Source: Desulfosporosinus shakirovi
GTDB lineage: Bacteria; Bacillota; Desulfitobacteriia; Desulfitobacteriales; Desulfitobacteriaceae
Assembly: GCF_020595055.1 (NCBI RefSeq)
Contig: NZ_JAJDOO010000034.1
Location: forward strand, 1-47,079
Length of the DNA: 47,079 nt
Direction: 5' to 3'
Of the stretch, positions 23,965 through 32,505 are shown in pieces; the first letter of the stretch is position 1; every line of letters begins with the position of its first letter. The notes beneath the pieces were generated by a model. It saw nothing but the letters and a program-made list of their open reading frames with translations. It was not told the origin of the DNA and searched no databases. Position numbers and translations under genes: made by a program.

Positions 23965-26592
23965 CTATTTTTTAAGAAATCCTCTGAGAAGATTGGGAAC
24001 TCGATCTATAGCTTCACCCAATTTACTGGGATCTTTACCGCCGGCCTGTGCCATGTCTGGCTTACCGCCACCGCTGCCGCCGGTAATTTTGGCTACCTCC
24101 TTAATAATCTGTCCTGCATGAAGCCCGCTTAAACCTTTTGGGTTAACCGTTGTAACAAAGTTAACCTTTCCTTCGCTTACAGCACCTAAGACGATAACTC
24201 CGGATTTCATCCTGTCTCGAATTAAATCTGCCATTTGACGAAGACTTTCCATATCCGGGGCCTGCACTTGGGCAGCTATGACCTGAATTCCATCGACCTC
24301 CTCAACCCTACTCAATAACCCTCCAACTTCATTCTTGGCAAGCTTTGCTTGGAGTTGTCCGATTTCACGTTCAAGGTCTTTTACCTGGGTCATTAGACCA
24401 TTTACACGCTTCCCAACTTCTAAAGGTTGTGCTTTAAGGTTCTGGGCTACTTCCATTACCTGCTCATCAAGGGAACGGAAGTATGCCAAGGCTTCCAGAC
24501 CGGCAACTGCCTCAATCCGACGCAAGCCGGCCCCTATTCCGCCTTCGCTGAGGATTTTTACAAGTCCGATTTCTCCTGTGCTGTTAACATGGGTTCCACC
24601 GCACAATTCCTGACTGAACATCCCCATACTTACAACCCTGACAGTTTCTCCATATTTCTCTCCAAAAAGTGCCGTAGCTCCGCTTTGTTTAGCTTCCTTT
24701 AAAGACATTTCTTTCGCCTTTACCGGCATATTCTTTAACACAGCTTCATTAATCAGCCCCTCGACTGCCCTTAACCCATCCGGTGTCATTGGAGAAAAAT
24801 GCGTAAAATCAAAGCGCAGGCGTTCAGGAGTCACTAATGACCCTGCTTGTTGAACATGGTCCCCCAAAACCGAGCGCAAAGCAGTCTGAAGAAGGTGTGT
24901 TGCGCTGTGATGACGAGTCGTAGCCAGACGGTCAAAATTATCAATTTCCACTTCTACGGATTCCCCGACGTGTAATACCCCGGTTTTAACCTCAGCCCGA
25001 TGATACAGAGTTCCTGTCACACCTTTTTTTACTTCAAGCACCCGGGCCTCGGCACGAGATGTTCGGATCACCCCTACATCAGATACCTGCCCTCCGCTTT
25101 CTGCATAGAAAGGAGTTTCTGAAAGGAAGATCATAACCTCTTCCCCTTCGCCGGCGTCCTGCATCTCTTTGCCATTGACAAACAGGCCTTCAATTCGAGT
25201 CCTTAAAGAAACTTTGTCATAGCCGACAAAGGGTGTAGCTCCTAAGGATTTAGCCCTTTCTATAAGTTCCGGGCTTTCCACCACAGCACGCATTTGCTGA
25301 GATTGTTCTTTCGCTCGGAGACGATGTTCCTCAGAAGCGGTCTGGAAGGTCAGCATATCTACGGACAGCCCTTGTTCTTCCAGCATTTCTTCGGTTAACT
25401 CTACAGGGAAACCGTAGGTTTCATACAAATAGAAAGCATCAGCTCCGGTTAACACTGTCTTCCCTTGTTTGATAAGCTCCTTGACCTTTTCCTGCAATAA
25501 CTGAGTGCCCTGTTCTAAAGTTGCTTGAAAGTTCTTCTCTTCTAAATTCAAATGACTGAGAATGAAATTCTCGTTTTCTTTAAGCTCAGGATAAGCGTGG
25601 GCATAGTCCCTTTGTATAATTTGAAAGGCGGATTCCAAGAAGGGTTTGTCAATCCCTAAGAGTTTAGCAAACCGAACAGCACGGCGCAAGATACGACGAA
25701 GGACATATCCTCTGCCTTCATTATTGGGCCGAATTCCATCGGACAACATAAATGAAACCGCTCGAACATGGTCTGAAACCACTTTTAGAGCTAAGTCACT
25801 TTTAGCATTATCATTATATTTGATCCCAGCTAAGGTTGCGACATGATCAATAATAGGACGGAACAGATCCGTGTCAAAATTGGTTTCCACACCCTGCATT
25901 ACAGAGGCGATCCGCTCCAGGCCCATCCCCGTATCAATATTTTGCTTTGGAAGGGGGGTTAATACCCCTGCTTCATCACGGTTATACTGCATAAAGACCA
26001 AATTCCATATTTCCAAGAACCGGTCACAATCACACCCTATAGCACACCCCGGTTTACCACACCCTCTGGCTGCACCCAAGTCGACATAAATCTCCGAACA
26101 AGGCCCGCAAGGGCCTGTCTGACCAGCCGCCCAGAAGTTCTCCGGATCACCTACGATTCGCTCGGACTTAACACCTGCTTTTTCCCATATCTGTTTGGCA
26201 TCCTGATCTTCGGGATATATGGTTATCCATAATTTTTCAACGGGGATTTTCAAGACATTGGTGATATACTCCCAAGCCCAGGGAATTGCATCAGTTTTAA
26301 AGTAATCTCCAAAGGAAAAGTTTCCCAACATTTCAAAATATGTATGATGACGGGCAGTTTTCCCTACTTCCTCGAGGTCCGGGGTTCGAACACACTTTTG
26401 GGCAGTCGTAGCCCGTGGAAAGGGAGGTTCAACCTGACGTTGGAAATATGGTTTAAAAGGAACCATGCCCGCTACTGTTAATAACAATGTCGGATCATCT
26501 TTGGGAATAAGCGAAGCACTAGGCAGAATTTTGTGCCCTTTAGCCTCAAAATACTTAAGAAACATGTCCCTTAATTCATTGCCTGAATACAA
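23965..26592 (-). CDS. alaS: Alanyl-tRNA synthetase
   Basis: Class II synthetase of about 875 residues from a TTG at 26590-26592 (AAAGGGGTG upstream), near the usual 878. Catalytic core with FLKYFEAKGHKILPSASLIPKDDPTLLLTVAGM and RCVRTPDLE-type motif 2 (QKCVRTPDLEEVGKTARHHTYFEMLGNFSFGDYFK). Editing domain with HHSATHLLQTAL and CGGTHVNSTGEIG zinc ligands. C-terminal DHHA1 part with GGSGGGKPDMAQAGG. A promoter and an attenuator-like hairpin set lie upstream. Confidence 0.97.
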   Translation of the reverse strand: MYSGNELRDMFLKYFEAKGHKILPSASLIPKDDPTLLLTVAGMVPFKPYFQRQVEPPFPRATTAQKCVRTPDLEEVGKTARHHTYFEMLGNFSFGDYFKTDAIPWAWEYITNVLKIPVEKLWITIYPEDQDAKQIWEKAGVKSERIVGDPENFWAAGQTGPCGPCSEIYVDLGAARGCGKPGCAIGCDCDRFLEIWNLVFMQYNRDEAGVLTPLPKQNIDTGMGLERIASVMQGVETNFDTDLFRPIIDHVATLAGIKYNDNAKSDLALKVVSDHVRAVSFMLSDGIRPNNEGRGYVLRRILRRAVRFAKLLGIDKPFLESAFQIIQRDYAHAYPELKENENFILSHLNLEEKNFQATLEQGTQLLQEKVKELIKQGKTVLTGADAFYLYETYGFPVELTEEMLEEQGLSVDMLTFQTASEEHRLRAKEQSQQMRAVVESPELIERAKSLGATPFVGYDKVSLRTRIEGLFVNGKEMQDAGEGEEVMIFLSETPFYAESGGQVSDVGVIRTSRAEARVLEVKKGVTGTLYHRAEVKTGVLHVGESVEVEIDNFDRLATTRHHSATHLLQTALRSVLGDHVQQAGSLVTPERLRFDFTHFSPMTPDGLRAVEGLINEAVLKNMPVKAKEMSLKEAKQSGATALFGEKYGETVRVVSMGMFSQELCGGTHVNSTGEIGLVKILSEGGIGAGLRRIEAVAGLEALAYFRSLDEQVMEVAQNLKAQPLEVGKRVNGLMTQVKDLEREIGQLQAKLAKNEVGGLLSRVEEVDGIQVIAAQVQAPDMESLRQMADLIRDRMKSGVIVLGAVSEGKVNFVTTVNPKGLSGLHAGQIIKEVAKITGGSGGGKPDMAQAGGKDPSKLGEAIDRVPNLLRGFLKK

Positions 26593-26653
26593 TCTGAACA
26601 CCCCTTTAAATTCAATCAAGAAATAACAGTCAAATTATCCCTTCCGACTGGTA

Positions 26654-26710
26654 TAAAAAAATAATCTCTCCCTTTGTCAATCAGGGACGAGATTTTTCGG
26701 GATCACCCTG
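26654..26710 (-). promoter_or_regulatory. Attenuator-like leader of alaS, possibly a decayed T-box
   Basis: On the transcript CAGGG (26706-26710) can pair with CCCTG (26682-26686), while AATCTC-CCCT (26683-26694 region) can instead pair with AGGG-GAGATT (26663-26673), which is followed by ATTTTTTT. The two pairings exclude each other, the arrangement of a T-box antiterminator and terminator. The segment AGGGTGATCCCG stands where AGGGTGGNACCGCG would be, but the TGGN bulge is lost and only about 70 bases precede it, too few for a normal stem I. Confidence 0.5.
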
Positions 26711-26781
26711 TATCTTATCGGGCTTGAGCGGTACTTTCTGACTTAATTACGATAGTAATATAAAATTTCCATTGTTTATAA

Positions 26782-26811
26782 AGTATATACAGGGAATGTC
26801 TTATTTGTCAA
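26782..26811 (-). promoter_or_regulatory. Promoter of alaS
   Basis: TTGACA (26806-26811), 18-base spacer, TATACT (26782-26787). It overlaps the intergenic start behind the permease gene stop, and the predicted transcript starts near 26775, about 180 bases before alaS. Confidence 0.7.
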
Positions 26812-26816
26812 CTAGA

Positions 26817-27848
26817 TTAGACTTTCGTAGACACCAGCCTGAAATAAATATGTTTAAACAGGACTCGAATGACCGCAGCTAAAGGAACAGCCAAGAACAT
26901 GCCCCAAAACCCTGCAATTTCTCCACAAGCTAAAAGGGCAAAAACAACCCAAAGAGGGTGAAGTCCGACACTCTCGCCCATAAGCTTAGGAGATATTATA
27001 TTCCCTTCAAGCTGTTGCACCAAGAAAATAATCAAGGTAACCTTTAAGGCCATTACCGGAGAATGAGTTAACGCTAATAGTATCGCCGGAACTGCCCCAA
27101 TTGCAGGCCCAAAATAGGGAATAAGGTCAAAGATTCCGCAAACAAGGCCAATCAACAGAGCATAATCCATGCCCACAAGTTTTACCCCTATACCGATCAT
27201 TATCCCCACAATCAGTGCTACGAATAAATCTCCTCGAACAAATTGCCTTACGACATGATTAATGTCTTGCCACAACCGTCGCCATTCCATCCTCCAGCGT
27301 TGAGGGATAATCCGAAAAAAGCCTTCCCCTAAGCCTTTCCAGTCTGCCAGAATGTAAATGGCAATAACCGGCGACAACATGTAAAGAGTCAGTGAAGACA
27401 GTGCCTTCGGCAAGTTATCCAGAAATTGGTTGAGCCGCTCAGCAATCATTGTTTCCCCTTGAATTAAATGTTCATCCAAGACAATCGCAACTCGATTAGG
27501 TAACCCCGTTGCCTTAAACTGATTCCGAAACTCTTCAATCATATCCGTAATCGACTGAATCGTCTGAGGCAAAATAACCAACAATTTGCTTAGTTCATTA
27601 TAGATTATTGGGATAATAAGAAAAATAGCGGTAGCACAAAAGGCAATAATTAAGAAGAAAACAATCGCAATAGCTCTATTTCTGCTGATTTTATACCGTT
27701 CCAGCACAACAACCAGAGGGTTTAACAAATACGCCAGCACAAAAGCAAGGAAAAACGGACCTAATATTGCCCTCACCCTGAAAAGAATTAGTATTCCCAA
27801 CAGCAAACACGTTCCTGTAAAAATCCATTTCCAATTTTTAAATTTCAT
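26817..27848 (-). CDS. AI-2E/PerM-family membrane protein (YrrI-like)
   Basis: About 343 residues from ATG at 27846-27848 (MKFKNWKWIFTGTCLLLGILILF); the ribosome site is weak and distant, and the frame stays open to 27923. Several membrane helices: two near the N-terminus, one after ISRNRAIAIV, and four in the second half. A long extracytoplasmic or cytosolic segment lies around 90-180. DLIPYFGPAIGAVPAILLAL and ISPKLMGESVGLHPLWVVFALLACGEIAGFWGMFLAVPLAAVIRVL are the family signatures. Family members have been linked to autoinducer or ion transport; the role here is not known. Position next to alaS matches yrrI of Bacillus. Confidence 0.87.
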   Translation of the reverse strand: MKFKNWKWIFTGTCLLLGILILFRVRAILGPFFLAFVLAYLLNPLVVVLERYKISRNRAIAIVFFLIIAFCATAIFLIIPIIYNELSKLLVILPQTIQSITDMIEEFRNQFKATGLPNRVAIVLDEHLIQGETMIAERLNQFLDNLPKALSSLTLYMLSPVIAIYILADWKGLGEGFFRIIPQRWRMEWRRLWQDINHVVRQFVRGDLFVALIVGIMIGIGVKLVGMDYALLIGLVCGIFDLIPYFGPAIGAVPAILLALTHSPVMALKVTLIIFLVQQLEGNIISPKLMGESVGLHPLWVVFALLACGEIAGFWGMFLAVPLAAVIRVLFKHIYFRLVSTKV

Positions 27849-27951
27849 AAACTGTAAGAGTACACTTCCTTTCGAGGATCTGGGACAGAATGAACTTATG
27901 TATTTTCCTGAACAACGAAGCACCCTCTTAAAAAGAGACTAAAGACAAACT

Positions 27952-27976
27952 AAAAAGCGCGCGATGCGCGCTTTTT
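27952..27976. terminator. Bidirectional GC hairpin terminator
   Basis: AAAAAGCGCGC, loop GAT, GCGCGCTTTTT, with T6 on the plus strand and T5 on the minus strand. It closes the minus-strand unit containing the PRC-barrel and zinc-ribbon genes, upstream of the permease gene. Confidence 0.82.
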
Positions 27977-27986
27977 TAATCCAGCA

Positions 27987-28097
27987 TTAGTGAAATACTT
28001 TCATATTCTTAATCAACAGGTAGCCTACCCTTTTGAAGGATTCATACTGGGTCGCATCAACACTTTTCTGTTCTTCGCGGAAAAATGAATACCACAT
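27987..28097 (-). CDS. Possible 36-residue small protein before the terminator
   Basis: The frame opens with ATG at 28095-28097 and reads MWYSFFREEQKSVDATQYES..., ending KNMKVFH 10 bases before the terminator. The ribosome site is weak (AGG 10 bases upstream). Just upstream another open stretch, with no good start, reads NELIWLKLNVEHKEHSLEE up to a stop near 28125. The 359 bases between the zinc-ribbon gene and the permease gene hold only these and the terminator. They may be small genes or the remains of one broken gene. Confidence 0.3.
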   Translation of the reverse strand: MWYSFFREEQKSVDATQYESFKRVGYLLIKNMKVFH

Positions 28098-28207
28098 TTA
28101 TTTTGAACCTAATATTCATCGTTCCTTATCTCATCAATTCCGAGACGCCCACTTCTTCAAGGGAGTGTTCCTTATGCTCCACGTTCAGCTTTAGCCAAAT
28201 GAGTTCA

Positions 28208-28411
28208 TTAAATCGGAATTACTTCATCTGCACAAGAAACACCGGGATTGAGGCTCGGATCATCCCAAGCCACCAAAGAGCCGTCTTCGGCTAAATCGTA
28301 AATGACAACTTTATCAGTTTGAGTCGCAAATTCAACACAACAATCCCAACAGTAAAACTGCTCGACTCCAACTTTACCAATGGCTCTTCCACCGCAAACC
28401 GGACAATTCAT
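28208..28411 (-). CDS. Small zinc-ribbon-like protein
   Basis: 67 residues starting MNCPVCGGRAIGKVGVEQFYCWDCCVEF: two CxxC pairs about 16 residues apart, as in a zinc ribbon. The tail (KVVIYDLAEDGSLVAWDDPSLNPGVSCADE) is acidic. The ATG overlaps the stop of the PRC-barrel gene (ATGA), so they are translationally coupled. No family name recognised; a DNA, RNA or protein contact role is only a guess. Confidence 0.75.
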   Translation of the reverse strand: MNCPVCGGRAIGKVGVEQFYCWDCCVEFATQTDKVVIYDLAEDGSLVAWDDPSLNPGVSCADEVIPI

Positions 28412-28902
28412 GATCGCATTCCCCCTTCATTTGTTTGATCCAAGGGGGATACTTGGTTATCAACGATTAATATATCATTCCCATCAATCATGACATGCGG
28501 CTTTAGAATCGTCCCCCGACCGTGAAGAAGGTCAGCGAAGAGCCCGTCAGATACCTCGAACCCCACCATTTTTTCTATAGCGTCATCGAGGAAAACATCT
28601 TCAATCGTGCCTCTAGCGTCTCCACCTTGAGTATAGACTTCATTACCTACTTTGTCAGACCATCTTGTCCCCTTAAGTTCTTCTACTGTTTTTTCATTAA
28701 CAGTCAGGGCATCTTTACCAACCGTTGCTATGGCCTTCCGAGGAATACCTTTAGCTGAGTGGAAGAAATGTCCGCCTTCAAGAAGAACTCCGACAACCTC
28801 ATCTTTTTCATTGTCAAGCACCAGATCATGTACCCAACCAATTGAATTTCCACTTTTTAAATCCAAGACCGGCAATCCGACAATCTCACGTGAGCGTCTC
28901 AT
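28408..28902 (-). CDS. PRC-barrel domain protein (YrrD-like)
   Basis: 164 residues with two PRC-barrel units: GLPVLDLKSGNSIGWVHDLVLDNEKDEVVGVLLEGG at about 9-44 and VYTQGGDARGTIEDVFLDDAIEKMVGFEVSDGLFADLLHGRG at about 88-130. These barrels occur in RimM and photosynthetic H subunits and bind protein or RNA partners. GGAGGTGG precedes the ATG. The neighbourhood of mnmA and the permease fits yrrD in Bacillus, a sporulation-associated gene there. Exact role unknown. Confidence 0.85.
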   Translation of the reverse strand: MRRSREIVGLPVLDLKSGNSIGWVHDLVLDNEKDEVVGVLLEGGHFFHSAKGIPRKAIATVGKDALTVNEKTVEELKGTRWSDKVGNEVYTQGGDARGTIEDVFLDDAIEKMVGFEVSDGLFADLLHGRGTILKPHVMIDGNDILIVDNQVSPLDQTNEGGMRS

Positions 28903-28974
28903 TCATTCTTCCACCTCCGCTAAAAAAATTCTATCTATACTCTGCCCGCCCAAACCAAACTTTATGCATGCGAA

Positions 28975-29065
28975 GACCATGGATGGTCGAGTGTCCCTGC
29001 AGCCATGGACGGCGGAAAGGGGACCGCCGGCCATGGATGGCCAAGTGTTCCTGTAGCCATGGATG
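28975..29065. repeat. Tandem palindromic repeat, four CCATGGAYGG units
   Basis: Units: GACCATGGATGGTC, GCCATGGACGGC, GGCCATGGATGGCC and GCCATGGATGGC, joined by spacers RAGTGTYCCTGYA and GRRAAGGRSACC. Units 1+2 and 3+4 form a tandem repeat of about 45-55 bases. Each unit is a short hairpin with a GG centre; the outer stem pairs vary together (A-T against G-C). It lies between the mnmA and PRC-barrel genes and may act in transcript ending. Confidence 0.75.
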
Positions 29066-29086
29066 GCGAGAAGGACCCGAAAGAAC

Positions 29087-30208
29087 TTACTTGGACCCGC
29101 GCTCTCGGCCGCGAGGATCAGAAATAATTTTCCCCCCGCCAACCACTAGATTTCCTTGATAAAAGACGACTGCCTGTCCCGGAGTCACTGCCCGCTGAGG
29201 TTCATCAAAGCTTACCATCACACCATAACCAGACCCTATTTCGCCAGGAAAAATTGTCGCTGGAGCTCCGGTAGAATTGTAACGAATTTTAGCCTTAACT
29301 TTTAATGGTTCAGTTAAATCGGGTATCGATATCCAGTTGAGATCGATTGCCCAAAGGGTATCCGTATACACATCCCGATCTTCGCCCAAAACAACCTCAT
29401 TGCGCTCAGGATTCAGCCCTACCACAAACATTGGTTTACCAAAGGTGACTCCCAGGCCTTTCCTCTGTCCAATCGTGAAGTTAATAATCCCCTCATGCCG
29501 GCCCAATTTCTTTCCGACAAGATCTACAAAATCACCCGGCTTGATCGGGACCTCTAATCGCTGCCTTACAAAGGTGGCGTAATCATCATCTGGCACAAAA
29601 CAAATTTCTTGGCTTTCAGGCTTATCTCCAACCCCCAGGCCCCGCTCTCTAGCCATTTCCCGCACATGCTCTTTTTGATATTCTGCTAAAGGAAAAAGCG
29701 TATGTGCCAGCTGTTCCTGGGTTAGCATGTACAGGGCATAGGTCTGATCTTTGCGCGCATCTGCACTATTGCTTAAAAGAAATCGTTCACTGTTCGGATC
29801 TCGTAACACTTGTGCATAATGGCCGGTTGCTATAAACTCCGCTCCCAATCCACGGGCCTTGCGGAGCATCTCCCCGAATTTCACATGTTTGTTGCATGCC
29901 AAGCATGGATTGGGAGTTTCACCATACAGATAAGACTGCGTAAAATAATCTACCACAGTCTCCTTAAAATACGAACGAAAGTTCATGACGTAATGGGGAA
30001 TTCCCAATATAAAGGCAACTCTCCTGGCATCATCAATAGCCGAGTTCGAGCAACAACCTCCCTCGACTTCCGGACCCGTTGCTTCCCATATCTGCATAGT
30101 AACCCCAATCACGTCATATCCTTCTTCTTTGAGCAAAGCGGCGGTCATGGAGCTATCCACGCCGCCGCTCATACCCACAACTACTTTAGGTTTTGTAGTT
30201 TGAGTCAT
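29087..30208 (-). CDS. mnmA: tRNA-specific 2-thiouridylase MnmA
   Basis: Adds sulfur to uridine 34 of Lys, Glu and Gln tRNAs, using sulfur relayed from a cysteine desulfurase. 373 residues. PP-loop GMSGGVDSSMTAALL near 13-26, catalytic cysteine region NPCLACNKHVKFG near 100-112, the second catalytic cysteine in KPESQEICFVPDDDY, then the C-terminal barrel with TPGQAVVFYQGNLVVGGGKI. It follows iscS and iscU, which supply the sulfur, in one operon. Confidence 0.96.
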   Translation of the reverse strand: MTQTTKPKVVVGMSGGVDSSMTAALLKEEGYDVIGVTMQIWEATGPEVEGGCCSNSAIDDARRVAFILGIPHYVMNFRSYFKETVVDYFTQSYLYGETPNPCLACNKHVKFGEMLRKARGLGAEFIATGHYAQVLRDPNSERFLLSNSADARKDQTYALYMLTQEQLAHTLFPLAEYQKEHVREMARERGLGVGDKPESQEICFVPDDDYATFVRQRLEVPIKPGDFVDLVGKKLGRHEGIINFTIGQRKGLGVTFGKPMFVVGLNPERNEVVLGEDRDVYTDTLWAIDLNWISIPDLTEPLKVKAKIRYNSTGAPATIFPGEIGSGYGVMVSFDEPQRAVTPGQAVVFYQGNLVVGGGKIISDPRGRERGSK

Positions 30209-30215
30209 TCTTCAT

Positions 30216-30593
30216 CTATTCCTTTTTCTGCTGTTTATCGCGATAGTCCCCAATGGCCTTATGAAGTGCATCCGCGGCCAGATTAGAACAATGCATTTTA
30301 GTTTCAGGGAGGCCTCCTAATGCCTCAGCTACTGCCGCATTGGAGATTACCATAGCTTCGTCAATCGTTTTTCCCTTGACCATTTCCGTAACCATACTGC
30401 TGGTTGCAACTGCAGCTCCGCAGCCAAAGGTTTTGAATTTTACGTCTTTGATAATGTCCCCTTCGATATCCAAATATATACGCATGATGTCGCCGCACTT
30501 TGCGTTTCCTACTTCACCGACACCATCTGGATTTTTCATTTCGCCGACGTTGCGTGGATTTGTAAAATGATCCATTACTTTTTCTGTATACAT
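30216..30593 (-). CDS. iscU: Fe-S cluster scaffold IscU/NifU N-terminal type
   Basis: 125 residues. Three cluster-ligand cysteines are in place: GNAKCGDIMRIYLD, KTFGCGAAVATSSM and TKMHCSNLAADALHKAI, together with the conserved aspartate after the first. MYTEKVMDHFTNPRNVGEM is a typical start. AAGGAG precedes the ATG by about 10 bases. Sits 18 bases behind iscS and 8 bases before mnmA, so sulfur mobilisation, cluster assembly and tRNA thiolation are cotranscribed. Confidence 0.94.
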   Translation of the reverse strand: MYTEKVMDHFTNPRNVGEMKNPDGVGEVGNAKCGDIMRIYLDIEGDIIKDVKFKTFGCGAAVATSSMVTEMVKGKTIDEAMVISNAAVAEALGGLPETKMHCSNLAADALHKAIGDYRDKQQKKE

Positions 30594-30610
30594 TTCTTCC
30601 TCACTCCTTA

Positions 30611-31795
30611 TTATGCTTGTTTCGAATGAATAACCTGATCGTACAGTGGAGACATCATTCGCAAACGCTCCACGATTTTCGGTAATTGTTCAAGGACATA
30701 ATCAATTTCTTCTTCTGTATTCTGACGACCCAGGGAGAAGCGCAGCGAACCATGAGCAATTTCATGAATCAATCCCATACCCAGTAAAACATGGGAAGGA
30801 TCCAGAGACCCCGAGGTACATGCCGATCCGCTTGAGGCTGCAATTCCCAACATATCTAGAGAGAGTAATAAAGACTCCCCTTCAACATAACGGATACTGA
30901 CGTTAACATTATTGGGTAAACGCTTTTCTCCTACCGGTCCATTGACTTTCACATATTCTATACCTTCTACGATACCATTCATCAGTTTGTCCCGCAGTTT
31001 AATTTGTTTCTCCGCGTCGTCCGCCATCCGTTGCCCAGCCAACTCGCAGGCCTTACCAAACCCAATGATTCCGGGCATATTCTCTGTTCCCGAGCGGCGC
31101 TTTCTTTCTTGCCCTCCGCCATGAATTAAAGGCACAATTCGGACCCCTTTGCGAACATAGAGTGCGCCTACCCCTTTAGGGCCATAAATCTTATGCCCTG
31201 AAACAGTCAGCAGGTCGACATTCATTTCTTCAACATTAATGGGGATTTTCCCTAGAGACTGAACTGCATCAACGTGAAAGACAATACCATGTTCCTTAGC
31301 CAGCTTACCGATTTCTGCAATTGGTTGAATGGATCCCACTTCATTATTGGCATGCATTACAGTAATCAAAATTGTATCCGGCCGAATAGCCTTCCGCACT
31401 TCATCAACTGAAATAATTCCCTCTTCGTCTACCGGTATAACTGTCAGGTCGAATCCATTTTTTTCAAGGTACTCACAAGTTTCAAGAACAGCATGGTGTT
31501 CGATACAGGAGGTAATAATATGCTTACCTTTTTTACGAAGCGCTTCAGCCGTCCCAAGAATCGCCAGATTGTCTGCTTCTGTTCCTCCGCTGGTAAATGT
31601 GATCTCCCTGGAAGCAGCACCGATCAACTCGGCCACCTGATTTCGGGCTTGCTCAAGGGCTTGTTTAGTCTCTCTGCCAAAGCCGTGAACACTTGACGGG
31701 TTACCATACTTTTCTGTGTAATATGTCATCATGATAGCAGCTACTTCTGGATCAACCGGGGTTGTTGCACTGTGGTCTAAATAAACTCGCCTCAT
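30611..31795 (-). CDS. iscS: Cysteine desulfurase IscS/NifS
   Basis: PLP enzyme taking sulfur from cysteine for clusters and tRNA. 394 residues from ATG at 31793-31795, with AAGGGAG upstream; a GTG three codons earlier is less likely. RVYLDHSATTPVDPEV start, CIEHHAVLETC with PLP-stacking histidine, VSGHKIYGPKGVGALYVRKG with the PLP lysine, and ASSGSACTSGSLDPSHVL with the active-site cysteine. Probably controlled by the Rrf2 regulator encoded directly upstream. Confidence 0.96.
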   Translation of the reverse strand: MRRVYLDHSATTPVDPEVAAIMMTYYTEKYGNPSSVHGFGRETKQALEQARNQVAELIGAASREITFTSGGTEADNLAILGTAEALRKKGKHIITSCIEHHAVLETCEYLEKNGFDLTVIPVDEEGIISVDEVRKAIRPDTILITVMHANNEVGSIQPIAEIGKLAKEHGIVFHVDAVQSLGKIPINVEEMNVDLLTVSGHKIYGPKGVGALYVRKGVRIVPLIHGGGQERKRRSGTENMPGIIGFGKACELAGQRMADDAEKQIKLRDKLMNGIVEGIEYVKVNGPVGEKRLPNNVNVSIRYVEGESLLLSLDMLGIAASSGSACTSGSLDPSHVLLGMGLIHEIAHGSLRFSLGRQNTEEEIDYVLEQLPKIVERLRMMSPLYDQVIHSKQA

Positions 31796-31842
31796 GGGGC
31801 TCACTCCCTTATATCATAAACTTTGAAGCAAAAAAATAAAGG

Positions 31843-32295
31843 TTAAATGTAATACATATATAAGTTCCGCTCCGATTCGATCTTTTGGGCATCTTCAAGC
31901 ATTGTTTCAAGTGTGATAGAATCAAGAACATCTGCGATGGAATCCCTAACTTTCTCCCAAATTGCCCTAGTGACACAAAACTCAGCTTTAGAACAAAGTT
32001 CCGGGTCCTCCTCTGATACGCAATCAGTCGGAGCAATTGGCCCTTCTAACACACGGATAATATCTCCGATTTTGATTTTATCCGGTTCTCTCCCTAACAA
32101 GTAGCCCCCTTGCGCACCGCGAACACTTTTCACTAAACCCGCTTTACGCAAACCGGAAACCAGTTGCTCCAGATAATGTTCAGATATACCCTGCCTCTCC
32201 GCAATGCTTTTCAATGAAGTCGGTCCTTCACCCATATGTTGAGCTAAATCAAACATGGCTTTTACCCCATATCGACCTTTGGTCGAGAGTTTCAA
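31843..32295 (-). CDS. Rrf2-family regulator, IscR-like
   Basis: 150 residues with a TTG start behind GAGGTGAGG. Winged helix with LKSIAERQGISEHYLEQLVSGLRKAGLVKSVRGAQGGYLLGR, very close to the IscR/CymR signature. Three cysteines in DCVSEEDPELCSKAEFC (spacing 8 and 5) suggest an iron-sulfur cluster, as in IscR. CymR of Bacillus, at the same position before iscS and mnmA, lacks them, so cluster-sensing control of the isc genes is the better guess. Confidence 0.9.
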   Translation of the reverse strand: MKLSTKGRYGVKAMFDLAQHMGEGPTSLKSIAERQGISEHYLEQLVSGLRKAGLVKSVRGAQGGYLLGREPDKIKIGDIIRVLEGPIAPTDCVSEEDPELCSKAEFCVTRAIWEKVRDSIADVLDSITLETMLEDAQKIESERNLYMYYI

Positions 32296-32353
32296 ACCCT
32301 CACCTCTTTTCCACTAGATAAACGCATTTTTTATATATTTCTTATCTGTTTAT

Positions 32354-32382
32354 ATCTTATAAAAACACTCGGGATTTGTCAA
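32354..32382 (-). promoter_or_regulatory. Promoter of the Rrf2-isc-mnmA unit
   Basis: TTGACA (32377-32382), 17-base spacer, TAAGAT (32354-32359). The flanking sequence contains CCCGAGTG inside the spacer, a plausible place for Rrf2 autoregulation, but no symmetric operator was resolved. Confidence 0.7.
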
Positions 32383-32499
32383 GTCCACTAGTATCAAACT
32401 CAACTTCTTTATTTTACACCTAACCCTATCTTTTTTACTGTGATTAAACTAACCCTTTTAAGACGTAAAGCACGGCAAGCAGATGTCCGTCCCGCATGA

Positions 32500-32505
32500 T
32501 ATAAT
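32500..32505 (+). promoter_or_regulatory. Possible minus-10 element of rarA
   Basis: TATAAT preceded by TGA, 65 bases upstream of rarA; no good minus-35 at 16-18 bases. A small inverted repeat CTTGG-CCAGTG-CCAAG follows near 32519-32534. Confidence 0.3.

Noticed and set aside
28903-29142. Minus-strand frame of 79 residues across the CCATGGATGG repeats
   Set aside because: The translation only reflects the repeat (HGYRNTWPSM, HGCRDTRPSM) and overlaps the end of mnmA; no ribosome site.
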